Below are positions 55,701 through 62,191 of a stretch of 64,000 bases of DNA, one piece after another. Each line of letters begins with the position of its first letter. The first letter of the stretch is position 1. A program made the translations under genes and the position numbers. The DNA is from UBA7662 sp943369355 (lineage in GTDB: Bacteria > Bacteroidota > Bacteroidia > UBA7662), in assembly GCA_943369355.1 (NCBI GenBank), contig CALRMX020000009.1:51020-115019 (forward strand), given 5' to 3'. The notes beneath the pieces are model-generated. The model was not told the DNA's origin and searched no databases. It worked only from the letters and a program-made list of their open reading frames with translations.

Positions 55701-56510
55701 GCCAAAGAGAAAGATATAGAGACTGGTTACAGTTACTTCGGCGCACGCTACTACAGCCCCGAGCTGAGTGTGTGGTTGGGTGTGGATCCGTTGAGTGATG
55801 AGTATCCGAGTTGGTCGCCGTATAATTACTGTTTAAACAATCCAGTAATTTTAGTTGATCTTGATGGGAGGAGACCAACACCTTCACAGGCAGCAGCAAT
55901 GGCAGCACATATATATACTGGTAAAAAAGGGCAGGTAGTAGAGGGCTGGACTTTGACAGAAATTCATTGGGATTTTAATAATCTAGGTTATAAGTCAGGT
56001 GTTTATACGAGAATGGTTGATGGTGTGATGGAGTACACAATGGTAAATATGGGCACAATCCCAGGTGTTGAGGAATGGAATAGAAACTCTATGTTAGAGA
56101 ACTTGGAGCAGCCGTTTGGTGGATCAGAACACATTCAGAAGTCCCTAGATTATGCTAAAGAACTTAGTGAAAGACTGGGAAGAGGTGTAGATTTAACTTT
56201 TGTTGGACATTCTAAAGGAGGCGCCGAAGCTGCCGCCAACGCAGTGGCAACTAATAGGGCAGCTTTTCTTTTTAATCCTGCAGCGGTAAATTTGAAAGCG
56301 TACGGTTTGGATTCCAAAAATTATACTGAAAGGATGATAGCGTTTGTTGTGAAAGGGGATCCAGTTGCGATGCTTTACCCTTTTGTGAATGCAAAGCCAA
56401 TTGATGAGTTAATATTCTTGCCACGTCAATCCTGGAATCCACTAGTGAACCACAGTAATTTTATAGAGGCTTTACAAGATTATCTTAAGTATAATTCAAT
56501 CACACCATAG
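46710..56510 (+). CDS. Giant SpvB/FG-GAP/Rhs polymorphic toxin with lipase tip
   Basis: A 3266-residue protein uniting TcB- and TcC-like parts. N-terminus MKKIHLLAAVLLLGGVSC is a lipoprotein-like signal. Residues ~1-440 are beta-rich; an SpvB domain starts near 449 (GDLNLSFPIEVPKGRNG); FG-GAP/VCBS calcium motifs lie near 868, 955, 1572, 1673, 1757 and 1848 (e.g. DVNGDGLPDM); YD repeats fill ~2110-2900; the Rhs core hallmark (YHSDHLGSS ... GYSYFGARYYSPELSVWLGVDP) is at ~2944-3030. The shell should enclose the C-terminal tip (~3053-3266), which resembles class 3 lipases: GHSKG with Ser3168, VVKGDPV (Asp) and NHSN (His). The tip and the part from about 48.3 to 52.3 kb are AT-rich compared with the rest. 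The core's usual DPDG reads DLDG. Export route is not shown. Confidence 0.9.
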   Translation: MKKIHLLAAVLLLGGVSCLHVKRERMDNGTAFSWWPSSNTTQLPTTPLRVQAEPTASSSTQPALLPDKSSVVVGGRMEKSFDHPADNSVRFMFEREPDAASTYVLEYELYGAAHAAELSSGWNDEPNTGASRFATRAGWVKQRELIHPSRLQRGENVLRFNRLAATDFYELRNIRLTQTTTPQSSVLVSDAEIPVYDSTAVLRVYLAQDAQLWVAGALKELKKGYHVVETKLDKREGTVKLRANMADGSSEQWELTTVGITNAAARQQQAIPTAETVLAKPDVAWLYEGSYVNLTAKTGAVTEEVNVKIQALRKNDLAPLAPGMINVTAGAAGYRLLPDNIRFNDNIRLSLRIDSALVPQGFSVAHVRTYYFDEEKRSWTMLPQDSLEKSGLWAGAYTDHFTDFINAIIKAPELPGNQAHVPTSFSGLSAANPLEGINQIAPPSANAKGDLNLSFPIEVPKGRNGMEPSLQLVYNSSGGNGYFGLGWNMNFPNIQVDTRWGVPRYLDGEESEAYLVNGEQLDVVAHQLSLTNPRQSGMVEFRYRVEGRFDRIIRYGNSPLNYTWEVHEKSGKVFYYGRRHNEQTANPQFILSGDKGIAYWALAEVKDQEGNLIQYQYINSYGGQRIHMFPTRITYTGKAQPYAEGKYEILFDIRIPSGEPGHSSYNPIRSDEQVDMRYGFPVWQNILIRNIRVNYNQQPIRTYYLHYREGAFKKTILCNMLEYVHPESGSIPYDYEIASKQASICQGNQRELLGNEKVHQFDYYEFDNNTTSIFDGGRYIEGNLPFQLTGITDNGGNLKPSRNFFENLAYPGDINLQNKGTLAQTRGYNLTGDISLYVGLGKKVISKANSISVGRGWSISQNRTSVGMFDVNGDGYPDRVFKSGPEYFYQPILRTGNILNYAPDGILLSGFSGLGESVTNQKYWKIQAQVKFFGLGVNAGYNTSNTISTVNRYLVDYNADGFVDVVDNGSVLFNSPTSVENVRNFSLMVDNILPIDDCNSYDFTGHVKPSLGVEYVPRIDPKRENRSGNENAVSVWIAPRAGDIIIHSEIAMKQPANQDSWKRSFANGVQYDIQIEDIIINSGVLNAADFTPQVYSSQATISVGEGTRIFFRLKSKGNNEYDEVDWKRTIVYAEQAGIDVDDKDYIVHDAEADFLLNERRVVAMPYEGEVNLSLYIQSDPLTDDAVLKVTKNGLVIHSYSFTAGQTISYTHAFNQLVNEDDEIEFVLHSDSKVDYSGIISDATIEYISTVELGTLPSPGTEWTDIIIRPTIDYNPYTKILYNAEALNLSAGNYTISPNLSVPSTYSGKIFLTAKSSNQLLGKLEMDCSGGAVNFVNGVSSFELVLSSALEVHFSYSFASPIISTGIVNLVDVAGNGTTTVFASLYTRYSVDEKKYGTLYRGWGQFVYSGSNIHEIDLSVLNLSLETLVATWDNGNEEIDIQSGTGALHAGTPTELTEMQTEFSPVLDAVSDARFFKMQVDLKNNCWQGVGANGRVTKKELHNSEYLNELSDIVITNPVPNKTTSTSAKALSKRTVNETVTWSAGAGSKQLNNLGANGSLSLGTGIVLNDYLDMNGDGFPDNLSQFEIQFTNPRGGLEDGGSVALSNTTFSETRSNLYGGTVSGSPNVWVDEICDSRVLTSSGIAKTDVRSEGNINTSVAVMGGENVEAFGVLDVNGDGLPDMVKEDHTFVLNNGYGFGMHRSWNLNTAISKSEMLSFGPDLGVGFDRMGVYEKGEMSWAGGINANRSTSDVLNFTVDINGDGLNDVLSVDDDQPSNLVLHLNTGTNFIRQNGVNWGDNNFTPRSVSNSISGHVAGTLGIFFLPSIKVGANASGSGGFVFSRERGRFLDLNNDGFVDYLEDEPAQGKLKVYFNQIGKTNKLKKVHTVTGATMAFDYQPLITTSKMPHARWLFTAMVIDDRYAADGNKERNFTFTYHNPNYDRFERVFLGFDSVNTNVYDARFQNILVQNRERYHNSDIFFSGLKYREATVNLSGNTPVYWAIKTYHYVPHRLSDGAQMEKICGEYYPALAEEYTYLTEGHPTLFMATKKTYKRGPKGVITAFEDYGDLLDATDDYVATIEYTQTAAYYIIGLPTKIQVKAGTLSAAGTLLRERLATYDGQGNMTEMRVLLSGSSGSGTYATDNYYYDTYGNITRHVYPPNAQGERYEMNYAYDAITHTFPITVTDYWGLSSSFLYNYRLGKPTRFTDAYGNYTDYWYNANGKTLAIRGPKEVMNANNTLQYSYWDDIPYTYAAAITFWAKTLHHNPQSPNTPIQTILFTDGLGQELQVKKTAMVASSSSSGPVLSWIMSGWQRRDILGRVTNQWYPTTSTIGATNTLQVYSDTDAVRSTRILYDFMNRPVKTIFPDNTEENNTYTLVNVSGKVYANHVVEDALSNTLPTATETMKDITGNTVRVMRGTSNITSFSYSPINELLSTTDPDNHQTEYAYDKTGRLIKRTHPDAGIDQTVYDAAGNVIERKRNQQAVNGGAITYTYNYNRLMAVEYPNNQENNVYYEYGQSGAENGRVQRIEDGSGAHEFAYGNMGEVIRKTTTLIDLNDMAYTFSSFWEYDSWGRINRLVYPDGEEVHYSYDAGGKLTDIRVPNGDKYLTSATYDKFGNKLKEVFDNGTQMEYTYSTNMQRLTNLKALHQGSAFLNVNYAYDDVGNITSINNLAQAKDNIGGAFSHTYTYDEMYRLATANGSRGPSSYQLNLNYSASGNILGKNLISTVQLVDGTFQDITYNNQYSFNTTKPHQIETITDNLSNTTLNFEWDLNGNMSLHVDKSKGYPNHRRMCWDEENRMLLSADEEQMAGYVYDAGGMRTHKASGTVVYSTVNGYPNSFATVSAFTLYPSELITVSSGMYTKHYYNGSSRIASRIGGGFNQHNDLNNYSPALDHVQLQNGNDYTNKAQQLRNVWSRNASCAGLDQNLEYAYSLELNPLFANSQPDGARYFYHSDHLGSSGYITTENGYATQFLAYMPFGETLSEQQNSTSYYSPFTFSAKEKDIETGYSYFGARYYSPELSVWLGVDPLSDEYPSWSPYNYCLNNPVILVDLDGRRPTPSQAAAMAAHIYTGKKGQVVEGWTLTEIHWDFNNLGYKSGVYTRMVDGVMEYTMVNMGTIPGVEEWNRNSMLENLEQPFGGSEHIQKSLDYAKELSERLGRGVDLTFVGHSKGGAEAAANAVATNRAAFLFNPAAVNLKAYGLDSKNYTERMIAFVVKGDPVAMLYPFVNAKPIDELIFLPRQSWNPLVNHSNFIEALQDYLKYNSITP
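55101..55789 (+). repeat. Rhs core segment duplicated in downstream cassettes
   Basis: Within the giant gene. Nearly identical to 60773-61509, which has one extra 48 bp. Its last part, 55531-55789, also matches 57867-58124, and its final ~67 bp match 62768-62834. Confidence 0.88.
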
Positions 56511-56512
56511 AA

Positions 56513-57421
56513 ATGAAAAAATATATGATTTTGAATTTGCTTTTAATTTTTTGTAGTAGTTTTTGTTGCTCGAAGACAGAAAATGGTAGTACAATACGGG
56601 ATGTAGAAATATTTAAAGGCACACCTGCATGGGATTTGGCTAGGGCACTGGATAGAAAGAATATAAAGGAAGCAACTGAAATTGTTAAGAAAGATAGGAG
56701 CTTAATTAATTACCAAGATCCAAAATTTGGAATCACACTATTGATTAGAAGTGTATTGTCAGAAAATGAGAAAGCTGTTGACTTTTTATTAAGTAACAAA
56801 GCTGAAGTTAATATTGTGGCGAAGATTGGTGGGACAGCTTTATTTTATGCAGTAGCTCATTCATGGAATGATGTGTATGCAAATGAGGATGGCACATACG
56901 TAAGAAAATTACTTTTAGCTGGTGCAGATCCGAACATATCTTATTGTTCGCCAAAATATGAAGGTGTGTTAAGCCCAATCAAATGTGGAACAAGTCCGTT
57001 AATGCATGCGACTCAGCGAGGTATGGAGAAGGTAAGATTATTAGTAGAACATGGTGCTAACATCAATTACAAAACCGAACTAGGACATACGGCTGCAATT
57101 AAAGCTCTTTTACATAATAAAGTTGATGTTGCATACTACCTCATTGTAGAAAAAAAGGCCAGGATAGATGAGCCATATTATTATTATATTCTCGGTAGTG
57201 ACAGCATAATTGATACTCTTCATGCGCATTACCCAGTGAGTTTGCTTGAAGAGTGGCTTTATGAAATCGGCTCCATAGAACACCAACAAAAAATGGCAAT
57301 TGTTGAAGAGTTTCTAAAGCAAGGCCAAGATTATAAATCTATTCAAAAACATCCTAAGACAGTAGAGCGGATAAAACAAATTTATCCTAATAATTGGAAA
57401 TATTATTTGGATAACTATTGA
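56513..57421 (+). CDS. Exported ankyrin-repeat protein, probable immunity to lipase tip 1
   Basis: A 302-residue protein whose N-terminus MKKYMILNLLLIFCSSFCCSK is a signal peptide, probably of a lipoprotein (Cys at 18-19). Ankyrin repeats follow: GITLLIRSVLSENEKAVDFLLSNKAEVNI, GTALFYAVAHS ... LLLAGADPNI, GTSPLMHATQRGMEKVRLLVEHGANINYK and GHTAAIKALLHNKVDVAYYLI. It starts 2 bp after the giant toxin gene, is AT-rich like the tip, and has a paralogue after the second lipase tip. This supports a role as cognate immunity (or tip-binding) protein acting outside the cytoplasm. Function is inferred, not shown. Confidence 0.75.
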   Translation: MKKYMILNLLLIFCSSFCCSKTENGSTIRDVEIFKGTPAWDLARALDRKNIKEATEIVKKDRSLINYQDPKFGITLLIRSVLSENEKAVDFLLSNKAEVNIVAKIGGTALFYAVAHSWNDVYANEDGTYVRKLLLAGADPNISYCSPKYEGVLSPIKCGTSPLMHATQRGMEKVRLLVEHGANINYKTELGHTAAIKALLHNKVDVAYYLIVEKKARIDEPYYYYILGSDSIIDTLHAHYPVSLLEEWLYEIGSIEHQQKMAIVEEFLKQGQDYKSIQKHPKTVERIKQIYPNNWKYYLDNY

Positions 57422-57856
57422 AGCTTAAATCCTGATTATTAAGTCCCTAATAATCTCACATCAAGTTTTTAGTGTAAGAATTAGAAACCTATAACAATGC
57501 TAACCTACATCAAAAAACAACTGTTTTAAGAGTTTTATGGTTGGTTAGTTTTCCAGAATCCGGAATGAAATTGTACTATCGTAGTTTTTCAATAACTTCC
57601 CTGTGACTCACGTGGCGAAGCTGCGCCCGGTTACCTCACAAGCTCTAACTAGCGTGGGTTGAGCCTGCTAAAATCATCGGTTGCGTCGGTTGAGCTTGTC
57701 GAAACCAGGAGCCAAAGTCATCGGTTGCGTCGGTTGAGCTGGTCGAAACCAGCAACCCAAGCCCAGCGGGGTTGAAGGTCGATAACAGGGAAAGGTACCA
57801 GCCTATGACCAACCCCAGCGGGGTTGAACGTTGGTAACAAGAAAAGTCCTCAGCCT
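57422..57856 (+). other. Non-coding border between cassettes 1 and 2
   Basis: No gene seen. It holds the 107-bp border repeat (57602-57708), a second copy of its GGTTGAGCT-GTCGAAACCAG part (57720-57752) and a 52-bp tandem repeat. No promoter was recognised before the orphan tip. Confidence 0.6.
57602..57708 (+). repeat. 107-bp border repeat, copy 1
   Basis: Matches 59921-60027 with three mismatches. Begins TGTGACTCACGTGGCGAAGC and ends with GGTTGAGCTTGTCGAAACCA-type sequence, whose GGTT...AACC ends can pair. Confidence 0.88.
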
Positions 57857-57862
57857 ATGACC
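57762..57862 (+). repeat. 52-bp tandem repeat, two copies
   Basis: Unit starts CCCAGCGGGGTTGAA and ends CAGCCTATGACC; copies start at 57762 and 57814. The ATG of the second orphan tip frame (57857) lies inside the end of copy 2. CCCC-AGC-GGGG can form a small hairpin. Confidence 0.75.
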
Positions 57863-58873
57863 AACCCCCAACCCGACGGTGCGCGCTACTTCTACCACAG
57901 CGATCATTTGGGGTCTAGCGCCTATATAACTACTGAGAATGGCTATGCAACTCAATTTTTAGCGTACATGCCCTTCGGCGAAACCCTCAGCGAGCAGCAA
58001 AACAGCACCAGCTACTATTCGCCCTTTACCTTCTCGGCAAAGGAAAAGGACCCGGAGACAGGTTACAGCTACTTCGGCGCACGCTACTACAGCCCCGAGC
58101 TGAGTGTGTGGTTGAGCTTTGATCCATTGGCGGACCATCCTAATCAAGTTGATAAGAGCCCTTATGCTTACGCATGGAACAATCCAATAACCTATACTGA
58201 CCCTGATGGAAAATGCCCTGAGTGTCCCGTTGAGGTTTACTTGACTCTTGCAAATCATGTTTATGAAGCGGAAGAAGGTTCAGTAGTTGATGGTTGGACC
58301 GTAGTTTCTGGTGGACTATATGAAAATCCTAAAACTGGATTTAAAGGCGCTTTGTATAAAGGATCTGGCCAATGGGAGGGACAATATATTTTTGCCACCG
58401 CTGGTACTGATTTTACATCTTTCAAAGATTGGAAGAATAACATAGAGCAGGTAATGAATGGGTTAGCACCACAATACCTTCAGTCAGTTTCTTTGGCTCG
58501 TAAACTAGTTAAACAATATTCAGGTTTGTCATTTACTGGACATTCTCTTGGGGGAGGATTAGCAAGTGCGAATGCTCTAGGAACTGAAAGTAAAGGGGTG
58601 ACCTTTAATGCTGCAGGAATCTCCTCAAAAACTAAAGCTTTTTTAGGTTTAAATACCGGAAGAGCGGATATTACGGCATTTGTAGTGGATGGAGAAGCGT
58701 TAAGTTTTTATCAAGGATTGATAGGGTTGAAAGCGGAAGGGAGAATAGTCACACTTCCTGCGGATTATATTCCATTTGCACCATTCGGTACATTAGATGA
58801 TTTTGCCAGAATTGGGCAAAGAATTCACAATCATTCAATGAAAGTTGTATATGATAAATTAAATAATCCATAG
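57857..58873 (+). CDS. Orphan Rhs core fragment with second lipase tip
   Basis: A 338-codon cassette without the toxin's N-terminal parts. Coding similarity begins at 57867 (NPQPDGARYFYHSDHLGSS) and is nearly identical in DNA to the giant gene until 58124. It then changes to its own tip: after NNPITYTDPDGKC, a ~205-residue domain related to tip 1 (LANHVYEAEEGSVVDGWTVV; nucleophile motif SFTGHSLGGGLAS; HNHSM near the end). Without signal peptide, shell or recognised promoter it is probably silent, a donor for recombination into the giant gene. A longer start at 57824 lies in repeat sequence. Confidence 0.8.
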   Translation: MTNPQPDGARYFYHSDHLGSSAYITTENGYATQFLAYMPFGETLSEQQNSTSYYSPFTFSAKEKDPETGYSYFGARYYSPELSVWLSFDPLADHPNQVDKSPYAYAWNNPITYTDPDGKCPECPVEVYLTLANHVYEAEEGSVVDGWTVVSGGLYENPKTGFKGALYKGSGQWEGQYIFATAGTDFTSFKDWKNNIEQVMNGLAPQYLQSVSLARKLVKQYSGLSFTGHSLGGGLASANALGTESKGVTFNAAGISSKTKAFLGLNTGRADITAFVVDGEALSFYQGLIGLKAEGRIVTLPADYIPFAPFGTLDDFARIGQRIHNHSMKVVYDKLNNP

Positions 58874-58878
58874 TTCAA

Positions 58879-59757
58879 ATGAGAAGATTTACGTTCATTT
58901 ATTTTCTGGTTTTTAGTGTTACGAGTAGTTGTGCTCAAGAAGCTGATAGGTATGTTTCCTTTTTTTTGGATACGAAGGCCTATGATTTGGCAAAAGCTGT
59001 AAAGGAGAATGATACGAATTTGATTAACAAGCTGGTAATTGAGAATGATGATTTATTAAAAGTAACAAATCCGATAACCGGAGATAATGTACTCACTTTA
59101 GCCTTGCATTTAAATAACTATGAGTCTTTTTCCAGAATTTTGAGACTAGGTGCTGACCCCAACTTTGTTAATCCCTTTTCAAAAAGCAGCGTGTTAATGG
59201 AAGCGTGCAATTATAATTGGAGTTCTGGTTCAGCCGAAATTCAATATAGATATATTGAATTGCTTTTGAGTTTGGGTGCAGATCCGAAATATGCATTTGA
59301 CAAAAATTATACTGACGAAAAAGGTCGTAGTTATACAGCATCTTCTCCTATAATTGAGGCCAGTCGAGTGGATTTAAACATGGTTAAACTTTTAATAAGA
59401 TATGGTGCAAATCCTTTGGTGAATCTTGATTCTAATGCAGTTAGCCCTATTTCGGCAGCACTATTGGGGATGAAGTATGATATAGCTCTATACTACATTG
59501 ATAGTTGTGATATTGATTTGACAGCGCCTGTTATGTCAGTAATTCAGGAGCCTTCGAAGCATAGGGTTTCGTTTTATATTCAAGATTTGGTTGTAAATAC
59601 TTTCACTAAAGCAAAAATTTTGGGAAACACTAAAGTTATAGAAGTATTAAAATCAGAGAATCCTGAAATCGAAGAAGCAAACCAAGTTTTGTGGAATTTT
59701 ATTTTAGAATTGGAGAAAAGAGGAGTTGACTTCAAAAATCACAATTATGTAAAGTAG
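58879..59757 (+). CDS. Ankyrin-repeat lipoprotein, probable immunity to lipase tip 2
   Basis: A 292-residue protein with lipoprotein signal MRRFTFIYFLVFSVTSSC (lipobox TSSC). Ankyrin repeats: DNVLTLALHLNNYESFSRILRLGADPNF, SSVLMEACNYN ... LLLSLGADPKY, SSPIIEASRVDLNMVKLLIRYGANPLV and VSPISAALLGMKYDIALYYI. It is a diverged paralogue of the protein at 56513, and starts 5 bp after the second lipase tip. The pairing of related tips with related ankyrin proteins is the main argument for toxin-immunity function. Confidence 0.78.
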   Translation: MRRFTFIYFLVFSVTSSCAQEADRYVSFFLDTKAYDLAKAVKENDTNLINKLVIENDDLLKVTNPITGDNVLTLALHLNNYESFSRILRLGADPNFVNPFSKSSVLMEACNYNWSSGSAEIQYRYIELLLSLGADPKYAFDKNYTDEKGRSYTASSPIIEASRVDLNMVKLLIRYGANPLVNLDSNAVSPISAALLGMKYDIALYYIDSCDIDLTAPVMSVIQEPSKHRVSFYIQDLVVNTFTKAKILGNTKVIEVLKSENPEIEEANQVLWNFILELEKRGVDFKNHNYVK

Positions 59758-60081
59758 CCATCTCAAAAATTTGAGCAATTGGTACTATAAAGTGGTGAAA
59801 AGTGAAAGTGCTGAATTAAATGCATTTTTGTTTCTCGAAGATATAAGAGTGAAGTTTTGAGCTTCTAAGAGCCATGACGGATTGGTGATAGACCAGAAAA
59901 CATGCATTAAATTCGGTTTTTGTGACCCACGTGGCGAAGCTGTGCCCGGTTACCTCACAAGCTCTAACTAGCGTGGGTTGAGCCTGCTAAAATCATCGGT
60001 TGCGTCGGTTGAGCTGGTCGAAACCAGCAACCCAACCAAACCAGAGGTCTAGGTTTTTTGGGTGTGCAAATCATGAATGTG
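59758..60081 (+). other. Non-coding border between cassettes 2 and 3
   Basis: No gene seen. It carries the second 107-bp border repeat (59921-60027) and then joins a decayed Rhs core piece at about 60082. Confidence 0.6.
59921..60027 (+). repeat. 107-bp border repeat, copy 2
   Basis: Three mismatches to 57602-57708. As with copy 1, it follows an immunity gene and precedes the next cassette. Confidence 0.88.
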
Positions 60082-60165
60082 ATGCTCCGTATTCGCGAAG
60101 ACCTTTGGAGAACAACTTCGGCTGAGCAAACGGGCTAGAGCTACTTCGACGTAGTGGTAGGAACT
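60082..60165 (+). pseudogene. Decayed Rhs core fragment (cassette 3)
   Basis: 60082-60129 is a copy of the 48-bp element (MLRIREDLWRTTSAEQ). It runs into ACGGGCTAGAGCTACTTCGAC, which is the core's ACGGGTTACAG(T/C)TACTTCGGC with an in-frame stop TAG and further changes; the match then ends. The junction is the same as in cassette 5. The tip that once followed is gone. Confidence 0.72.
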
Positions 60166-60223
60166 GAAGCTTTCTCACAAATAGGTTCAAATAAATTGGA
60201 TGATGTAGTTGGTGAAGATTGAT

Positions 60224-60688
60224 ATGAAAACAGAAATAAATACTCCACTCGAATTGAAACTGGCGAGAATTATTCTTGTGTTGCTCTTGGTGCTTTTAGG
60301 CTACCTAATCAATAACTTTTATCCAAGTTGGACTTGGCATATTTATAATCTTAAAGCACAAGCAAAAGTTGTCAGCATAGATGAGAAAAATAACGTTGTT
60401 ACCTATTCTTATTTCAATCAGTCAAAATTTAAAGAAATTACGTTAGCGCGGACGTTAAAAACTAAAAGTGAATTGTCAAATTTTAACCTCAAGTCTAATT
60501 TTACTATTACATATTCGTATTACGTTCCTCAATTTGTAAGATTTGATTTGTTTGATAAACCCCCGAAAGTAGGTCTAACTGTATTCGCTGTTTTAATAGT
60601 TTTAATAGGAATACTACTATATTCAGGTGTTGTTTTAAATAGAATCTCTCTTAAAGCTCTAGCGGGAGTCAAGGGTAATAAAACTTGA
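60224..60688 (+). CDS. DUF3592-like two-TM protein, orphan cassette partner
   Basis: A 154-residue protein with two membrane helices (about residues 14-34 and 112-133) enclosing a beta-rich segment (QAKVVSIDEKNNVVTYSYFNQSKFKEITLART ... FTITYSYYVPQFVRF) typical of DUF3592. The ATG at 60224 is used; TTG 15 bp upstream is the alternative. It follows a decayed Rhs core in the place where other cassettes carry their immunity gene, so it may be the surviving partner of a lost tip. DUF3592 function is unknown. Confidence 0.65.
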   Translation: MKTEINTPLELKLARIILVLLLVLLGYLINNFYPSWTWHIYNLKAQAKVVSIDEKNNVVTYSYFNQSKFKEITLARTLKTKSELSNFNLKSNFTITYSYYVPQFVRFDLFDKPPKVGLTVFAVLIVLIGILLYSGVVLNRISLKALAGVKGNKT

Positions 60689-60772
60689 TTAGATTCTTTT
60701 ATGGATTACTTTTAGGTTACTGGAATTTTTTTTGTTTTCTGCGAAATTCGATTTTAAAAAATTTCCTTTCTG

Positions 60773-62191
60773 ATGCTCCTCTCGGCCGACGAGGAGCAGA
60801 TGGCGGGTTATGTGTACGATGCGGGTGGCATTCGCACCCACAAAGCCTCGGGAACGGTGGTGTACAGCACGGTGAATGGTTACCCCAATTCGTTTGCTAC
60901 GGTCTCGGCCTTTACCCTTTACCCCTCCGAACTCATTACGGTGAGTAGCGGTATGTACACCAAACACTATTACAACGGCAGCAGCCGCATTGCGAGCAGA
61001 ATAGGCGGTGGCTTCAACCAACACAACGATTTGAATAGCTACAGCCCGTTAACGGATCACGTACAGTTGCAGAATAGCAACGATTACACCAACAAAGCCC
61101 AGCAGCTCCGCAATGTATGGAGCCGCAACGCCTCCTGCGCGGGCCTCGACCAAAACCTGGAGTACGCCTACAGCTTTGATGTTAGCTATCGGTTCACCAA
61201 CCCCCAACCCGACGGCGAACGCTACTTTTACCACAGCGATCATTTGGGTTCTTCAGCGTACATAACCACTGAAATGCGCAGCATTCGCGAAGACCTTTGG
61301 AAAACAACTTGGACTGAGCAAAATGGCTATGCGACACAATTCCTGGCGTACATGCCCTTCGGCGAAACCCTCAGCGAGCAGCAAAACAGCACCAGCTACT
61401 ATTCGCCCTTTAAGTTCTCCGCCAAGGAAAAGGACCCGGAGACTGGTTACAGCTACTTCGGCGCACGCTACTACAGCCCCGAGCTGAGTGTGTGGTTGGG
61501 TGTGGATCCAATGAGTGATGAAAGACCCTCTCTTTCGGCATACAATTACTGTCAGTGGAATCCAGTGATGAGGATTGATCCGAGAGGAATGTTGGATGGA
61601 TGGATTGATGATGGAAACGGAACGGTTTTTTGGGATGAGAACACGAACAGTCAAGAGGAGTTTAACGCAAATTATGCAGGACAATCTGGGTATTCATATG
61701 TTAGTGATTCAGACAATCCAAACGCGTATACTTTACCAAATGGAGAAGGTAAGCTGTTGTTAAATTCGTGGAAGGAATTTTCAATAGAAGAGAGAGTTGG
61801 GCCTTTAATAGAGATGGAGTTTATTCCTTCAGATAATAGTAGTTCTTGTGGATGGCTTCAAACATACAGCTCAAATATTCCTGATGTAGATACTTACACT
61901 ATTGGTATCAAAATTCCAGGAAGTAGTATGGAAAATAGATTTGATTTTCAAACGTTAGGTGAGCGGAATCCACGAGTTTTAAGTGACATGCCTTCGAGAA
62001 GTTATAATGAAGGTGCAACAACAAGTGTATTGTGGAGTGCACAATCATCGGTTCTAATCAATGGAAACAGGTCTGTTACTGTGGAATGGGGTTTTACATT
62101 GGATTCGAGAAGTTCAGGTTCTTATACCTCGCCACGAATAATCAGCAATCCAAGTGCTTTTCACATTGACGCGATAAACTCCGTAAAATGA
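60773..62191 (+). CDS. Orphan Rhs core fragment with unknown tip (cassette 4)
   Basis: A 472-codon frame. Residues 1-246 copy the giant gene's core (55101-55789), differing by few bases and by one exact 48-bp in-frame insertion (61274-61321, MRSIREDLWKTTWTEQ). After WNPVMRIDPRG the tip is new: GWIDDGNGTVFWDENTNSQE, a Tyr/Asn-rich spacer, then ~140 residues with EERVGPLIEMEFIP, SSCGWLQTY, GIKIPGSSMENRFDF and VEWGFTLDSR, no recognised family. The tip could bind rather than cleave; no catalytic motif is evident. No promoter or signal peptide is seen, so it looks silent. Its stop overlaps the next gene by 4 bp. Confidence 0.8.
   Translation: MLLSADEEQMAGYVYDAGGIRTHKASGTVVYSTVNGYPNSFATVSAFTLYPSELITVSSGMYTKHYYNGSSRIASRIGGGFNQHNDLNSYSPLTDHVQLQNSNDYTNKAQQLRNVWSRNASCAGLDQNLEYAYSFDVSYRFTNPQPDGERYFYHSDHLGSSAYITTEMRSIREDLWKTTWTEQNGYATQFLAYMPFGETLSEQQNSTSYYSPFKFSAKEKDPETGYSYFGARYYSPELSVWLGVDPMSDERPSLSAYNYCQWNPVMRIDPRGMLDGWIDDGNGTVFWDENTNSQEEFNANYAGQSGYSYVSDSDNPNAYTLPNGEGKLLLNSWKEFSIEERVGPLIEMEFIPSDNSSSCGWLQTYSSNIPDVDTYTIGIKIPGSSMENRFDFQTLGERNPRVLSDMPSRSYNEGATTSVLWSAQSSVLINGNRSVTVEWGFTLDSRSSGSYTSPRIISNPSAFHIDAINSVK
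61274..61321 (+). repeat. 48-bp element, in-frame insertion in cassette 4 core
   Basis: Starts ATGCGCAGCATTCGCGAAGA; encodes 16 residues absent from the giant gene and cassette 2 at the same position. Other copies: 60082-60129 and 62719-62766. Confidence 0.88.

Noticed and set aside
57602..57862. CRISPR-like array
   Set aside because: The repeats are tandem or dispersed units without regular unique spacers, and no cas gene is present.
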